A stretch of 64,000 bases of DNA from Dromiciops gliroides (GCF_019393635.1 NC_057865.1:298256385-298320384); one strand, 5' to 3'; shown: positions 1 to 11,338, counted from the first letter of the stretch. Translations and numbers: made by a program. Notes: generated by a model not told the origin, from the sequence alone.

Positions 1-892
1 ATTCCTTCCTGACCGGGGTCCCTTCTCTCATAACATCCATAGTCTTACTTCCTTAGAGAGCTGCAAAACTTCATTGATTTGTAAAATCCCTTGCAGGCAT
101 GGGGTCCAGTCCCTTCCACCCTTCTCACCTTCATGTCCTGGGCTATTATTGTTCATTATATACACACAGACACATATACACATATAAAAACCTCGGTATA
201 TATTTATTCAGACCTATATATACATATACATATGTATATTGATATGACAGCAAACCTCTTTAATTTTTAAACTATTTTCTAAATAAATTACACCATAGGA
301 TTCAAACATACCAACTAAACCCCCCATAACCAATCATATTGAAGGTAAATGTTATATTTTCTCTAAAGGTAAACATATTTCTAAAGTATGCATCCATCCA
401 TACTTCAAAGATGTTTGCATATAGGATGGTAAGTAGGCTTTCATGGGAAGCAGTTGCTTATGTAGATGACCAGTATGCATACAGCTGAAGTCATATCTTC
501 TTGAAACATTGACATTCCTATCACTGGACATGAGAAAGTGTCCCTTGGAGAGCACTGCATTGACAGAAGGCCCCTTCCTCTAGCATCCCCAGTCTGAACA
601 CTAACCTATACAGATTCCCACCTTCCTGTCATTCAGGAGCCTTTCTTCCATGCCTTCCTACTCAGATTCACTCTGCTAGTCAGTCACCAGAGTGTGGAGA
701 CCAGTTTACCAGAAAGGAAAGCCTTCCTTCGATATTCAAGGCTCCTTCCTGCTTAGATTTTACTAAGATCTCCTCTTCCTAGGTTTTGTGGGCCCCCTGA
801 CTGAGGGAGGAAGCTAGATGTTCAGAGCCACAGCTTTCTTCCTTGCTGTTGTACCTTACAGCTCCCAAGACTTTCTCATGGACCCTGTAGTG
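1..892. other. No recognised gene; AT-rich unique or very old sequence
   Basis: No coding, RNA or clear repeat signal is seen. An alternating TA/TG/CA-rich patch lies at about 150-245. The short open frames here show no family resemblance. Confidence 0.6.
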
Positions 893-1016
893 TTGTCTCC
901 CAATTATAGTGAGAGCTTTTTGAAAGCAGAGACAGATTGATTTTTCTGTTTTATCCTCATGACTTAGCACCAAGCTGGTCATATAATAAGCATTTAATAA
1001 ATGCCTTTTCCATTCC
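893..1016 (+). repeat. L2-type LINE 3' end
   Basis: This fragment has the usual L2 tail order: 'agagctttttgaaagcagag', a 'gacttagcaccaagctggtc' segment and then 'agcatttaataaatgcc'. It is diverged and 5'-truncated. Confidence 0.7.
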
Positions 1017-1284
1017 ATTGCAATGTTTTTTGCTACTAAAATGCTTCTACGAATATTTTGGTATATATAGAACCTTCATTTTGTAATCGACCTCATTGGA
1101 GTTATGTGTCTAGCAGTGGAATCTGGTTCACGGGGTAGGGGCATTTCATTATATACTTCACATAATTCCAAATGACTTTATAGAAGGTCCAACAAATTCA
1201 CAGCCCCAAGAATGGTGTATTAGTGTAGTTATCTTTCCACAAGCCTTCCAACATTAACTAGTCCTATTGTTGCCAATTTACTGG

Positions 1285-1751
1285 TGATAACTACAAATTT
1301 AATGAGAACTGACTGATTCCTCATCCAGTCCTTCCACCCAGGCATGTGAATTGCCTGGGGCTAACCAATCTTTGTTAATTACAGACTCTTGATTGGCTTA
1401 TGGATCTTCCCCGCCCCCCCCAAGAAAACTACCCCCTCCCAATGATTCCCCACCTTACTCCTTGGACTTTATGTTATTATGTTAAAGGGTCCACCTACAT
1501 TAAGTAGTTTCTATTTAGAGTTAAGTAGCATCTACACATAACTCAGGAGCAGTTCTGTGGTTTCTTTTGTTAAAGGTTCATTGACATTAAGTTCCCTTTT
1601 GTTCTGTTACCACATAAAAACCCTGTCCTCAGTTCCCATCTTTTGGTATAGCTAGCTTCTTGCTTTTCTACCATGAGCTATAGTTCCTCTGCACTGATTA
1701 AAGGCCTTATTTTCTCCTATATTGATTGTGTCTTTAATTTACAGGTTAACA
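1285..1751 (+). mobile_element. Solo LTR inserted in the L1
   Basis: The element begins TGATAAC and ends GTTAACA, near-perfect inverted termini, and is flanked by CTGG at 1281-1284 and 1752-1755. A TATA-like CATAAAAA lies at about 1613 and an ATTAAA polyadenylation signal at about 1697, giving plus orientation. Removing it restores contiguous L1 sequence across the junction. The four-base duplication suits a class I (gammaretrovirus-like) ERV. It is not the same LTR family as the 13.5-kb provirus. Confidence 0.7.
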
Positions 1752-2290
1752 CTGGTTATGATATAATACCTTAGGATATTTTTGATTTACATTCCCCTTA
1801 TTCTTTAGTGATTTAGATGATCCTTTGATATGGTTGTTAATAGTTTTTAATTCTTCTTCAAAAAATTAATATCCTTTGACCAATTATGTGTTTAAACATG
1901 CATTTTACTAGTTGCTTATATATTGATGATGAATCCCTTAACAGAGATTTAACACAAATTTTTCCTTCCTCTATCCCTTTTTGACTTACATTTTACCCCC
2001 TCACTGTTTCTGGGTAAGGTACTTAATCATGTTCCCATTAATATTTTAGTAATTAATTATATGAATATTTAGTAGTAAACCTAAATATTCAGGTCACACC
2101 CATTTTGAGTTTTCTGTGGTATATTTTTTATTTTATGTGTCTAAATGTAATCTCTGTCAAATTGCTTTCCAGTTTGCCCAGCAATTCTTGTCTAATTGGG
2201 TGTTCTTAGGTAGGTAACATATTTTGGAGTTTATCAACATTGAGTTATTGAATTCAAATATTTCTGATTCTTCCCTGTCTACTAGGTGGC

Positions 2291-2520
2291 TTGTTGTTGT
2301 TTTTCCTTTATTTGGGAAGAAGACCACAGTGGTGATATCATGACTTGAGTGAGGGAGGGTTGCATAGTCACCAGCCTCATTCTCTCCTCTACAGCCATTT
2401 GGGTTCGGTGGTGAGACTTGCCCAGGCACATACAACTAGTAAGTATATAAGGTCAGAATTGAACTCAGGTCCTCCCAACTTCAGGACTAGTGTTCTATCC
2501 ATTGCACCATCTAGCTGCCC
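2291..2520 (-). mobile_element. Composite CORE-SINE variant with distinct 3' tail
   Basis: On the minus strand it starts with the common marsupial SINE head (GGGGCAGCTAGATGGTGCAA) and continues into a different tail containing CCCTCCCTCACTCAAGTCAT. Twelve-base flanks, CTACTAGGTGGC at 2279-2290 and CTACTAAGTGGC at 2521-2532, look like a target duplication with one change. Related copies are at 12.56-12.81 kb and 62.1 kb. The insertion split the start of a MIR. Confidence 0.7.
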
Positions 2521-2521
2521 C

Positions 2522-2775
2522 TACTAAGTGGCACAGTGGTAAGAGTGGTAGGAGCTCTTGGAGTCAGGAAAACCTGAGTTCAAACCCTGCCTCAGAAATC
2601 TCAAAGCTATGTGACCTTGTCACTTAACCTCCTGGCCTCAGTGACCTCATCTGTAAAATGGGGGTTATGATACTACCTACCTTACAGGGTTGCTGTAATA
2701 AAATGGTATACCATATATAGAACTCTTTGTAAGAGTTAAGGTGCTTTATAAAGGAGAGCATTTATTATTATTTTA
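2522..2775 (+). repeat. MIR / CORE-SINE
   Basis: Plus-strand MIR with A/B-box-like head, the 'acctgagttcaaaccctgcc' core, 'cctcatctgtaaaatggggg' and an 'aaggtgctttataaa' 3' end. It sits inside the antisense L1. Confidence 0.8.
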
Positions 2776-3864
2776 TCTATTTTTCTATAAAAAGTACTAA
2801 CTTAAGGAGTAGTGCACTATGATAAAGGTTGGCGTCTGGAACAGAGATTCTCCTTTCCTCAGTCCTATTTATTAATTATTTTTATTTTATTTTAATAAGT
2901 TATTTCTTTTTTTGGTGACCATCTTGTTTTACCATCCTGTTAGGCTGATAGCACTAAAACTGCTCATTTATTTTAGCAGTCTTGTGTTTTTTATTCTGTT
3001 GGAATGGCTTGTTTATACACATGAACTATGCCTCTAATTATGAAAGTTGGTTCTTATTTCTTTATAGACAATTTTGTAATTGTGTCTATAGAGGTAGTGA
3101 GTAGGTCTTTTTATAGAATGACTCCTGTGTGTTTTATGCATTCTGTAGTTATTCTGAATGCTCTGATTCACTACTAGATTTCTTTTTATTGTTATATAGA
3201 AATGTCATTGCCTTTCTATTTAAAAAAAATATATTTTGCAGCCCTCTACCTCACTGAAGCTATTAATTGTCTCAATTAGATTCTCTGCTGATTCCCTCAG
3301 ATTTTCAAAGCAAACTATATCATCAGCAAATAGGGATCATCTTGGGTTCTCTTGCCTGTATTTATGACTTTAATTTCTTTATCTTGTTTCTATTGCCAGC
3401 ATTTCTAGAACTATGTCAAATAACAGGGGGAGGGCACAGCCTTGCTTTACTTCTGCATCTTTTTGGGGAGAAAGCTGCTAGTATTGACCATTGGTAAATG
3501 ACCCTATCTCACTTTTAGAATGGTCCTTGCTACCCTAGACCTGTACTTTATGAGATTTTTAGCAAGAGTCTGGTACTTTGTTATAGGTTTTCTCCTATGC
3601 AGTTTTGAATGTTTTAATATAATTATGTTAATTGTTTTCCTAATGTCTAGCCATTCTTGCGTAGCTGGTTATAATTCTAACTCGCACATAGTGAATGATT
3701 TTATTTTTTGGTGGGGGAGGAGGGATAAATTTCTGTAGGATATTTTTGGGGCCAGGATTATATTTAAATTTTTGAATGAATATTCAGGAATAATATTTAT
3801 TTACAGCTCTAGTGCTTTGCTTCATCATTCCCTGGTTCAAGTACTAGGACTATATTTGTTTTGA

Positions 3865-4530
3865 TTGAGTAGGTCAGTCAGTCAACAACCATTTGTTGAA
3901 ATTCAAGCATTAGGAATGCAATCATCATCAAAAGCATGATTACTGGGTTGAAAGATCAAAACTTTTAATTAGAGATACAACAAACAAATAACTGATTATT
4001 CCCAATTCATGGGGGGTGGGGGTGGGCTATTAACTAGTAGTTCTGCCTCTTACAGAAGGTGGAGTTTAAATTAAGTCAGGCAAACCAGGAGGCAGAACTT
4101 AGGGGGGAAATTATTCCTTGGGTGGGAAATGGTCAATTAAAAGACATGGTCTTTGAAGAAGGGGTGAGCTATTCAAGGAATACCAAGAAGACTAGTGTTA
4201 CTGGTTCATAGATATTGAGGAGGTGACTAGAGTTTCAGAAAACTTAGAAACTGGAGAGAGACTAAGCTGTGAATAAATAGCAGATGTTATATTTGATCCT
4301 GGAAATATTGGGGAGTCACTGGAATTTATTGAGTTGGGAGAGAGGGCAGAGATAATATGGTGGAACTGCCTTTTAGGCAAATAACTTTGGCAGCCAAGTG
4401 GAGGGTAGATTAGAATGAAGAGAGATTTGAGGCTGGTGGACCCACAAGTAGGCAACTGTAATAGTGTAGGGGTAGGTAGGTGGGGTGAGGGGATGACAAC
4501 CTGCACCAGAATCAGGGATGACTTAAATTA
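3865..4530 (+). repeat. Dispersed ~1-kb repeat, family here called R3
   Basis: It begins with the R3 head ('cagtcaacaaccatttgttg') and its 3' half carries the segment 'tatatttgatcctggaaata', then 'tcactggaatttattgag' and 'ctttggcagccaagtggagg'. The same blocks recur in the same order elsewhere in this window (18.8, 20.4, 49.6 and 51.9 kb). I do not assign a database name. Confidence 0.55.
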
Positions 4531-4587
4531 CTTATCTTCACTGGGCCTCAGTTTCCCCATCTATAATATGGAGATTATTTTAAAGAC

Positions 4588-4690
4588 AGTACTGTGTAGT
4601 GAATAGAGTATTGGCTTTAGTCAAGAAGACCTGAGTTCAAGTTCATCCTCTGACCCATACTGGCTGAGTGACCCTGGATGCATCACGGAG
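4588..4690 (+). repeat. MIR fragment
   Basis: A head-to-core fragment: 'gtagtgaatagagtattggc' followed by 'gacctgagttcaagttcatc' and 'ctgagtgaccctgg'. It stops just upstream of the next LTR-like unit. Confidence 0.65.
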
Positions 4691-4790
4691 TCACATAATC
4701 ACCCAAGTAGCTCTCTATGAGTATAAATTGGCGCTAATTTACATTGGTTAAGGGAGATTACTCATTTAGAATTCCCTAAACCAGTAATCA

Positions 4791-5634
4791 TGTTAGGGGA
4801 TGGTCTGGTGGTGGGGCAAAACCAATAGTAATGGCAGTTATCTTGCACTGAATGAGTGAAAGAAATGGATTCTCTGTTGACTAGATTGAAAGTGTACTTA
4901 CTTGGAGATTTTGGTGGGGGGGTACATTTCTCAATTTATCTATGTGAGAAAATAATGGGATTTGGCAGATACTCAAAGGCCCCACCTGGAGATTAATCTA
5001 AACTGACTGAATTAAGTGAGAGTGATTGACTTTGCTGATTAGCTTACTTAAAGTTAATTAGATTGTAACTACACCTGGCCACCCTTAAGAAGGTATTGTT
5101 GGGGCAGCTAGGTGGTGCAGTGGATAGAGCACCAGCCCTGGAGTCAGGAGTACCTGAGTTCAAATTCGGCCTCAGACATTTAACACTTACTAGCTATGTG
5201 ACCCTGGGCAAGTCACTTAACCCCAATTGCCTCACTAAAAAAATTAAAAAAAAAAATTAAAAAAAAAAAGAAGGTATTGTTCTCAGAAGCCAAGGACTTT
5301 GAACTCAACAAGAGACTACCTTCAAGTCCAGTGAACCAATGATTTTGGATGACACTAACCAATCAGTTTGAAGCACTGTGAAAGAACCACCTCTCCTCTG
5401 GACCTATAAAAAGCTTCCATACTCAGTTTGCTGGGGCAGTTCATGGTTGAAGCAGGCTTGTGGTAGAGGACTTGAGAAAGAACCAGACCAGGCTGGAACT
5501 CTAGGCTAGATAGGCCTTTTTTTAACTTTCTGAACTCCACATGAATACCTGGTATGCTTTAATAAATGCTTAATGCCCAAAGACTGGTGCTAAAGCTTCT
5601 AATTTAAGGCAACCACAAATTTAGTTTTTAAACA
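4791..5634 (+). mobile_element. Probable LTR split by a SINE
   Basis: It begins TGTTAGGGG and ends TTTAAACA. It has two CCAAT-type boxes near 5335-5365, a TATAAAAAG box at about 5406 and AATAAA at 5561, all in promoter-to-polyA order on the plus strand. It is about 660 bp without the SINE at 5101-5267. I do not see a convincing target duplication at its ends, so boundaries are provisional. Confidence 0.5.
5101..5267 (+). mobile_element. Marsupial tRNA-headed CORE-SINE
   Basis: A nearly consensus copy (GGGGCAGCTAGGTGGTGCAG head; 'tgaccctgggcaagtcactt' core) with an A-rich tail. It has a perfect 14-base target duplication, AAGAAGGTATTGTT, at 5087-5100 and 5268-5281. It inserted into the LTR-like unit described separately, so it is younger than that LTR. 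Confidence 0.93.
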
Positions 5635-7284
5635 TCACACCTAGCTGTAAGATTAGGGATGGCAGTGGGCTACTGTATGATGTTGGTCCCAAATTCTTTC
5701 CACTACTCTAAAAATCAGAGGATTCTCTCTGTGTTTAGAAGGCCCTGGGCTTCTCAAGCAAAGCTTGTGACAAGCATCAAGAAGTTACTTTTAACATGGC
5801 CCATTTTTAGAATATGAGGAAGTTGGGTCTTCTCAGAAGCAGATTCCCACACAGGACTGGCTTTGAACCATATTGTCCTAGGGTCATAAACTCAGGGCAA
5901 GCAGGACCTAAAATTCCCTGAATTCTCTAGCTCCTCATTGTACAGAACTAAAAACTGATGCCTAAGATGACTAAATGACTTAGGATCATGTATCTAGGAT
6001 GAAAGGAAGCCCAAGACCACCTGGACTTCCCCATTTATTTTACAGATAAGAGCATTGAGGCCTCCAGAGAAGAAAATACTTGCCCATGGCCACATAGGTG
6101 CTAAAAGTATGATGTTGAGTATTTGCAACAACTGGAAGGGCCAGTGGTCTTCCAACCATCTCAAGAAGCCATATTCTCCATTTGGTAACCAAGAAGCCCT
6201 GCTAGTCATGTGTTGTGACTTTAGCACCAAGCGAGACAAAACTCATGATGGCATTGGGAGTGGGATATACTTTGGTTGTGTTAAAACAATGAATTCAGAG
6301 CCAGAAGACCCAAGTTCAAATCCTGACTCAGTTACCTGGTAAATCTTTTCCCTTTTTCTGGACCTCCTTTTTCTCTTAATTAAAGTAAGGGAGTTGAACC
6401 AGAGCATCGTCTCAGCTGCCTCCTCAAATCTCACACCTCCCCTGCCCCATCATAGCCATCTGCCCAGGGAGGGCTAGACCTGGCCACAGCCCTACCTCAT
6501 GCCCCAGGTGAGCAACTGCTGCCATCAGCCTCAATTACTTGTTGGATCCCTTTCCCCTAGTTATCCCAGAACCGCTTGACTTTTTATTTCCAAAAGGTTC
6601 CAGTGAAATATACTTTCTCTCATTTATCAAAGAGGAAGAAATGGAAAGAGGTGGGAGTTGTGGGGAGGGAGTAGAGAAAGAATGTGACTTCACTTAAAAA
6701 AAATTAAAAAAAAAAACAACAACAAAACCTCTGCCTCTGTGATTTGTATTCCTTTATATCCAGAACCCTATGTGACCATTTACATTCCTTCTCATTTAAA
6801 TATTTGTAGCATGGAGGTGAGAATCAGCCTACTCTGCCATGGTGGACTAAATATTAGCCTTAGGGTTGAACAACTTAGTCTCAACCCTTCCCCCCTCTGA
6901 CTCCCCCACCCCATTTAGTGATTTGACCTGGGGAGGGCATATTTTTTCCAAACCTCAGTTTTCTCATATATAAAATGGGCATAATAAGAAGACAGCTACT
7001 CTCCCTGGTGCATGGTTGTTGTTAGGAAGGAAAGTGCCTCATGAACCAGTGTGTGATAGGAATAGGAGTACACATTTGGCCCAATGCTTCTTATTTCTGT
7101 TCTGGTTAGAGTCTATGTGGAAATGCCAGAGATCATACAGAACACTCAGGAGATCACTTCTTTCTACCACTTGGTTGAGTCCTCTAGCTTCCTCTAGAAA
7201 CAAATCCCAAGGGAGAGGTTGTAACATTTGAGGGGTCATTGCCTGGCTGTGGTCTCCAAACAAGCCTACTGGTTGTTCCTTACA
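5635..7284. other. Old MIR-like fragments in unique sequence; no gene
   Basis: Weak MIR-like stretches lie at about 5890-6115 (minus), 6270-6420 (plus) and 6840-7020 (plus, 'cctcagttttctcatatata'). The rest shows no recognisable element. Short open frames on both strands overlap these repeats and resemble no known protein. Confidence 0.5.
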
Positions 7285-7565
7285 CCAACTTAATATTTCT
7301 TACCACCAGACCTTTGCACAAGCTGTGCCCCCCTGCCTGGATTGCTCTCCCTCTTCAATCTTGGTTCTAGCAGGCTTCTTTCAGGGCTCAGTTCAAGCAG
7401 CATCTCCCACATGAACAGTTTCTTGATTCCCTCAGTTATTGGGATTCATCTCCCCTTTCCTCAATAGGATGTAACTTTTTTGAAGACAAGGACAGTTTCA
7501 TCCCAGTATTTCTGTCCTTGGACCCTGGTACAAAGTTGAAGGTGAATAAAGGTTTGTTGCTTGAC
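7285..7565 (+). repeat. L2-type LINE 3' region
   Basis: It carries the L2 block series 'cctggattgctctccctctt', 'cagggctcagttcaagcagc', 'aagacaaggacagtttcatc' and 'gtgaataaaggtttgttgct'. Confidence 0.7.
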
Positions 7566-7623
7566 TGTGTCCTCACTGGCAGTGACAGAGAGTCTGGAGC
7601 TTTCCAGGCTCTCTGACCCAGGT

Positions 7624-7663
7624 TCCAGTGCCATGGGAGCATGGGAGCATGGGAGCATGGGAG
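7624..7663. repeat. Short tandem repeat, period 8
   Basis: Four tandem units of CATGGGAG. A short local array, possibly polymorphic. Confidence 0.85.
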
Positions 7664-7924
7664 CCAGAGAAGGTGTCTGTGAGAGCACAGACCACAGCAA
7701 GAGCCAGTCAGGGCCTCCCGAGAAGCAAAACCACATTGTCCACTGTTCCAGGGTCCTGAGTGAGGCAGAAGCTCTGAAGACACAGAGAGTTGCCTAGTCC
7801 TAGCAGAACTAGCTCAAAGCTCCAGGGTCTAAACTCAGAGGTAAAGCCTGGGGAAGGGAAGGAGCCCAGCATGGCCAAAGTAAAGTCATTGGCTCCAGGA
7901 GAGCAAAATCTGGGCTATTTCTTT

Positions 7925-8071
7925 CTTTTTTTTTTGTGGAGCAATGAGGGTAAAGTGACTTGCCCAGAGTCACACAGGTAGTAAGTATCAAGTGTCTGAG
8001 GCCAGATTTGAACTCAGGTCCTCCTGAATCCAGGGCTGCTGCTTTATCCATTGCACCACCTATCTGCCCCT
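7925..8071 (-). mobile_element. CORE-SINE, minus strand
   Basis: The reverse complement reads tail to head from the T-run at 7925 to the CTATCTGCCCC head near 8070. It is mildly diverged and no clear target duplication was identified. Confidence 0.88.
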
Positions 8072-9609
8072 TGGGAGAATTCCTAACAGAGCAACCTTGC
8101 AAATAAGTTCTGATTGGAAGGAGTAAAGGGCCATTGAGCCAGGGACATCAAAAAGCAGAAGAGCTAGGAGAATCCTTGGCTTCAGAGCTGAAAAGGTCTT
8201 GAAAAATCTGTTAGTACAACCATCTCATTTTATAGATGTGATAACTGAGGTTTTCAGACCTTAAGTGGCTTCGAGTCTAGTAAAAGCTTTTAAAAAAAAA
8301 TACTTCTTTGCAGTGGGTAAGGGAGGTGTCTTTGAGGGGAATGGGGAAAGCATGGGTGTGTGGAACACTTAATAAATCAGGATGTGACTCCATGAGATGA
8401 GCCAGACATGAGCATCCCAAAGTAGAGGAAGGGTGGTGGCAATCAGACCCAAAAGGAGGCTCTTAGCCTTGCAGTGTAGGGAAGAGGAGGCAGTGCCCCA
8501 TGGGGAGGCTGGGTGGCCCAGCTGGATCTGTCTCCATAAGCCCCAGGGATATTGGAAGGGTCTAGCCTTCACCCCATCCTTTCCTTCATCTCTAGCCTTG
8601 CAGAATAATGGCAGCGATTACTGGCATGCAGGGAGGGTGTCTTGGAGCCCACTAACTTATTCTCTGCCTCATAAAGAGGCTCCCAAATCCTCCATTCTCA
8701 GCAATGATGTCTTTCTAGGGGCAAAGCCTGAGGATGTATCTGTGCACACACTACAGGAGGTCCCTGAGGCTTCCTTGAGGCAACATTCTTGGGTCAACAC
8801 TTGCTCAATCCTGGATTCGACGCTAGCTGAATGAGCGCACCATGCTCCTGTGTGCCTTGGGCCAGATGCTGAGAGGAACCACAGGGGTGTGGAAGTGAGG
8901 GGAGGAGACAAATCAAAGCTTGGGCATGGTGTTGACAGAGAGAGCACCCCAAAGGTTTCTCAGGAGGCAACAACTTCTAAAAAATAGATGGCAAGTAGTT
9001 TTGGTCAGGTGCCAGAGCAGAGAGGGGTGCATCCTACTTTAGCTGTGTAATGGAAATACAGTGAAAGGAAATGGTTGGGACATGTACTACCATACACATG
9101 TTGTATATGCTACATACATGGTACTTGCATGGTGTAGGGGCCACAGCTCAAGTCTTAGATCTGGAAAACCATGATTTGAAATCTGACACTGCTACTTTCT
9201 AAGCTACATGAGGACAACCATGTTGCTTCAATTCTCTGATTTTGTAAATTTTGTAAATGCTCAGTCATTTATGGATGAGCACATATTTACTACTTTTCAT
9301 GAATAATGGTCCCTTCCTTGCCATCTCCAAACCAGGCCACCTGAACTCTGGCCTCAGCAATTTTATTTTTTCCAGTTTTGTAAAAGAAAAAAAATAAGAG
9401 AATTTTTGAGCTGGAAGGGATCCTAGCTTCCAGTACAATGAGAGGTATGGTCAAATTGAATGAGATGGAATATAAAGTTTGACACCTGGGTTCCAAAACC
9501 TAACTTCATAATTAAATTGTGGGGGTGGGGAAATGACTATTTTGTAGTAAATCTGAAATAGTGGTTTTCAACCTTAATGTGAGTCAATTCTCTGATAGAA
9601 TAGCTTTTA
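8072..9609. other. Unannotated stretch; no gene recognised
   Basis: A MIR remnant is likely at about 8180-8280 (minus) and another at about 9120-9220 (plus). An open frame of 133 codons spans 8433-8834 on the plus strand. It has no hydrophobic, catalytic or repeated motif that I recognise, and I treat it as chance. Confidence 0.5.
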
Positions 9610-9610
9610 G

Positions 9611-9643
<33 letters not shown>

Positions 9644-9692
9644 TCTATATACATATATGTATATATGTCTATATCTATCCATCTATCCATCC

Positions 9693-9778
<86 letters not shown>

Positions 9779-9779
9779 G
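9609..9779. repeat. Compound microsatellite: TA, GA, then (ATCT)n
   Basis: A TA run and a GA run (9621-9643) are followed by imperfect ATCC/ATCT units. A pure ATCT array of over twenty units then runs from about 9690 to 9778. Long pure tetranucleotides of this kind are usually highly length-variable. Confidence 0.95.
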
Positions 9780-9829
9780 CTGAATCAAGGGAAATCCAGT
9801 ATCCAGGACTAGGGATGTGATAAGCCTTT

Positions 9830-10180
9830 AGAACCCTCACTGGCTAGACCACAGCTGAAGGGACCACATTTCAGGAAAGTCAGGAAACCTGGAGAATGGC
9901 AAGCAGGAGACCATTAGGCAGATGTGAGGGGGCTGCAATCATATGGTATGGGTCACATGAGGAACCAAAGAAGTTTATCCTGGAAAAGAAAAGATCATAT
10001 GGATCTGTCTTCATTGTAGGAGAGATAGACTTTTTCTGCTTGGTCTTAGGAGAAAGAATGAGAAGAAAGGGCTGAAAGCAGCAGAGAATCAAATTTCTGT
10101 TCAGCTTCCTGATGATGAGAACTGTCCAAAAAGGGAAAGGGCTGCCACGAGAGAACGTGGGATGGGGCCAGGAGGGAGTC
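9830..10180 (+). repeat. L3/CR1-type LINE remnant
   Basis: It resembles the 3' part of L3/CR1 LINEs: 'ggaccacatttcaggaaagt', then an 'agaaagggctgaaagcagca' region. It is old, with no coding potential. Confidence 0.5.
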
Positions 10181-10359
10181 ACTTTTCACTAAATGGATTC
10201 AAGTAGCACTTTACTGCCCCTGGTGGGGATTGGTATACAGGGAACTGGGGCGGGAGGGGTGGGGCACAAGTATGAGGTAGATGGGTCACTAAGACCCCTA
10301 TTAGCACTACAGTTCTCTTATCTATTTTAAAAATTCAAACAAAATATAACTTGAAGAAA

Positions 10360-10720
10360 ACTTTTTTTTACATATATATGACTTTATTTCGTGATATGAA
10401 CAAAAGTCTAAAAGTTAACATGGGAAATCCTTGCATTCTTTCTTCTACTGTCAAATGCCCAATTTTACCGCCAGCCTGTTGTTTCACTTTATGCATAATC
10501 CTAAAGTAAATTCAGTTAATGATGTCCATGAGCAGGAGTAGCTGAATCTGTACCTTTCAAAGATTTGGCTTTTTTATCAGGACTCCTAATTTTGTAAACA
10601 ATTAACCCCATCACACCCATTCCTACCCAGATCTCCTGGTAAACCTGGGTATAGTAGGGCTTTAGTGGAGTCCAAACAGATTTCATCAAGTTTAACATCG
10701 TGGCTGGTTTCTGCAAAGGC
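10360..10720 (-). pseudogene. ATP5MJ: Processed retrocopy of ATP5MJ (6.8-kDa mitochondrial proteolipid)
   Basis: An intronless minus-strand copy of the mRNA for the small mitochondrial proteolipid that associates with the membrane part of ATP synthase. L1-type retroposition is shown by the 11-base duplication ACTTGAAGAAA at 10349-10359 and 10721-10731, by AATAAA at 10388-10383 (minus), and by a short A-run next to the left duplication. The 5' leader is only 22 nt. The open frame inside is described separately. It could be a dead pseudogene or a transcribed retrogene; the sequence alone cannot tell. Confidence 0.85.
10516..10698 (-). CDS. ATP5MJ: Open reading frame of the ATP5MJ retrocopy, 60 codons
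   Basis: The frame starts at ATG 10698; an in-frame GTG upstream is not a credible start. It is 60 residues, about the length of the known protein. The conserved block [18 protein letters not shown] (about residues 12-29) is a Tyr/Trp-containing stretch leading into the single membrane segment. A VYKIR boundary and a Lys-rich tail ending GHH follow. No stop or frameshift interrupts it. The tail has a few extra residues compared with the human protein as I recall it. A functional product is unproven, as no promoter is visible next to the copy. Confidence 0.75.
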   Translation of the reverse strand: MLNLMKSVWTPLKPYYTQVYQEIWVGMGVMGLIVYKIRSPDKKAKSLKGTDSATPAHGHH

Positions 10721-11155
10721 ACTTGAAGAAATCTTAGAGAAATCCTACCTCATGATAACTTTAATCATGAATTAGATTCAATTCAATTCAAAGTATTAGA
10801 GCCATAGAATGTCAGGACTGGAAGAGCCATCAGGGGCATTTGTTATAATCTATACCTGAACAGTAAAACACTGAATAATACGGGTTATTAATCTGGATTC
10901 ATAAATTGCTTCTAGAAAGCAAACTAGATGTAGAAACAGACAGAAAGACAGACAGGCAGATAGATAGATAGACATAGAGTTACAAATACAGATAGATACT
11001 GATATGGATATATGTATAGATATAGATGACTACATATGAAAATAATTGACTTCCTTTGTAATTATATAAATTCATTTTTATTCATTTTAAAACTATTCTG
11101 AGGTATCCATAGAGATCACAAGACTGTCATTACAAGGCACCCTATGAAGGAGCGC

Positions 11156-11162
<7 letters not shown>
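10721..11162. other. Retrocopy flank with short GATA-like tracts
   Basis: Beyond the retrocopy duplication there is a GACAGACAGGCAGATAGATA patch at 10940-10972 and a GATATA-rich patch to about 11030. No gene or clear dispersed repeat is seen. Confidence 0.5.

Positions 11163-11209
<47 letters not shown>
11163..11209. repeat. (CA)n microsatellite
   Basis: A pure CA array of about 23 units followed by an A-run. Confidence 0.97.
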
Positions 11210-11210
<1 letters not shown>

Positions 11211-11338
11211 AAAAAAAAAACATTTCTGGAAAGTGGGCAACTCTCCTCTACTAGGAAACATCTAGTGACAGGAAACACATCAACTCCACTGGGACCCATT
11301 TACTTTGGGGACATTTTTGGTTGTTTGAAAAATAGGTT

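Larger units (their letters stand above)
1017..3880 (-). mobile_element. L1 LINE, antisense, interrupted by three later insertions
   Basis: Reading the minus strand gives L1 ORF2 reverse transcriptase near 3250-3750 and 3'-end sequence nearer 1020-2280. The clearest mark is an LFADDI-type catalytic motif on the minus strand at about 3317-3334, the FADD box of L1 reverse transcriptases. The host element resumes on both sides of an LTR (1285-1751), a composite SINE (2291-2520) and a MIR (about 2522-2775), so all three are younger. Frames are broken throughout, so no protein is made. The left boundary is uncertain. Confidence 0.75.

Noticed and set aside
5101..5180. tRNA-like sequence at SINE heads
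   Set aside because: It is the tRNA-derived promoter head of the SINE, not a tRNA gene; the cloverleaf is not maintained.
8433..8834. 133-codon plus-strand frame
   Set aside because: No recognised domain, no splice or promoter context, and a length reachable by chance in 64 kb of six-frame sequence.
9561..9812. Tyr-Leu-Ser-Ile repeat frame
   Set aside because: It is a translation of the (ATCT)n microsatellite.
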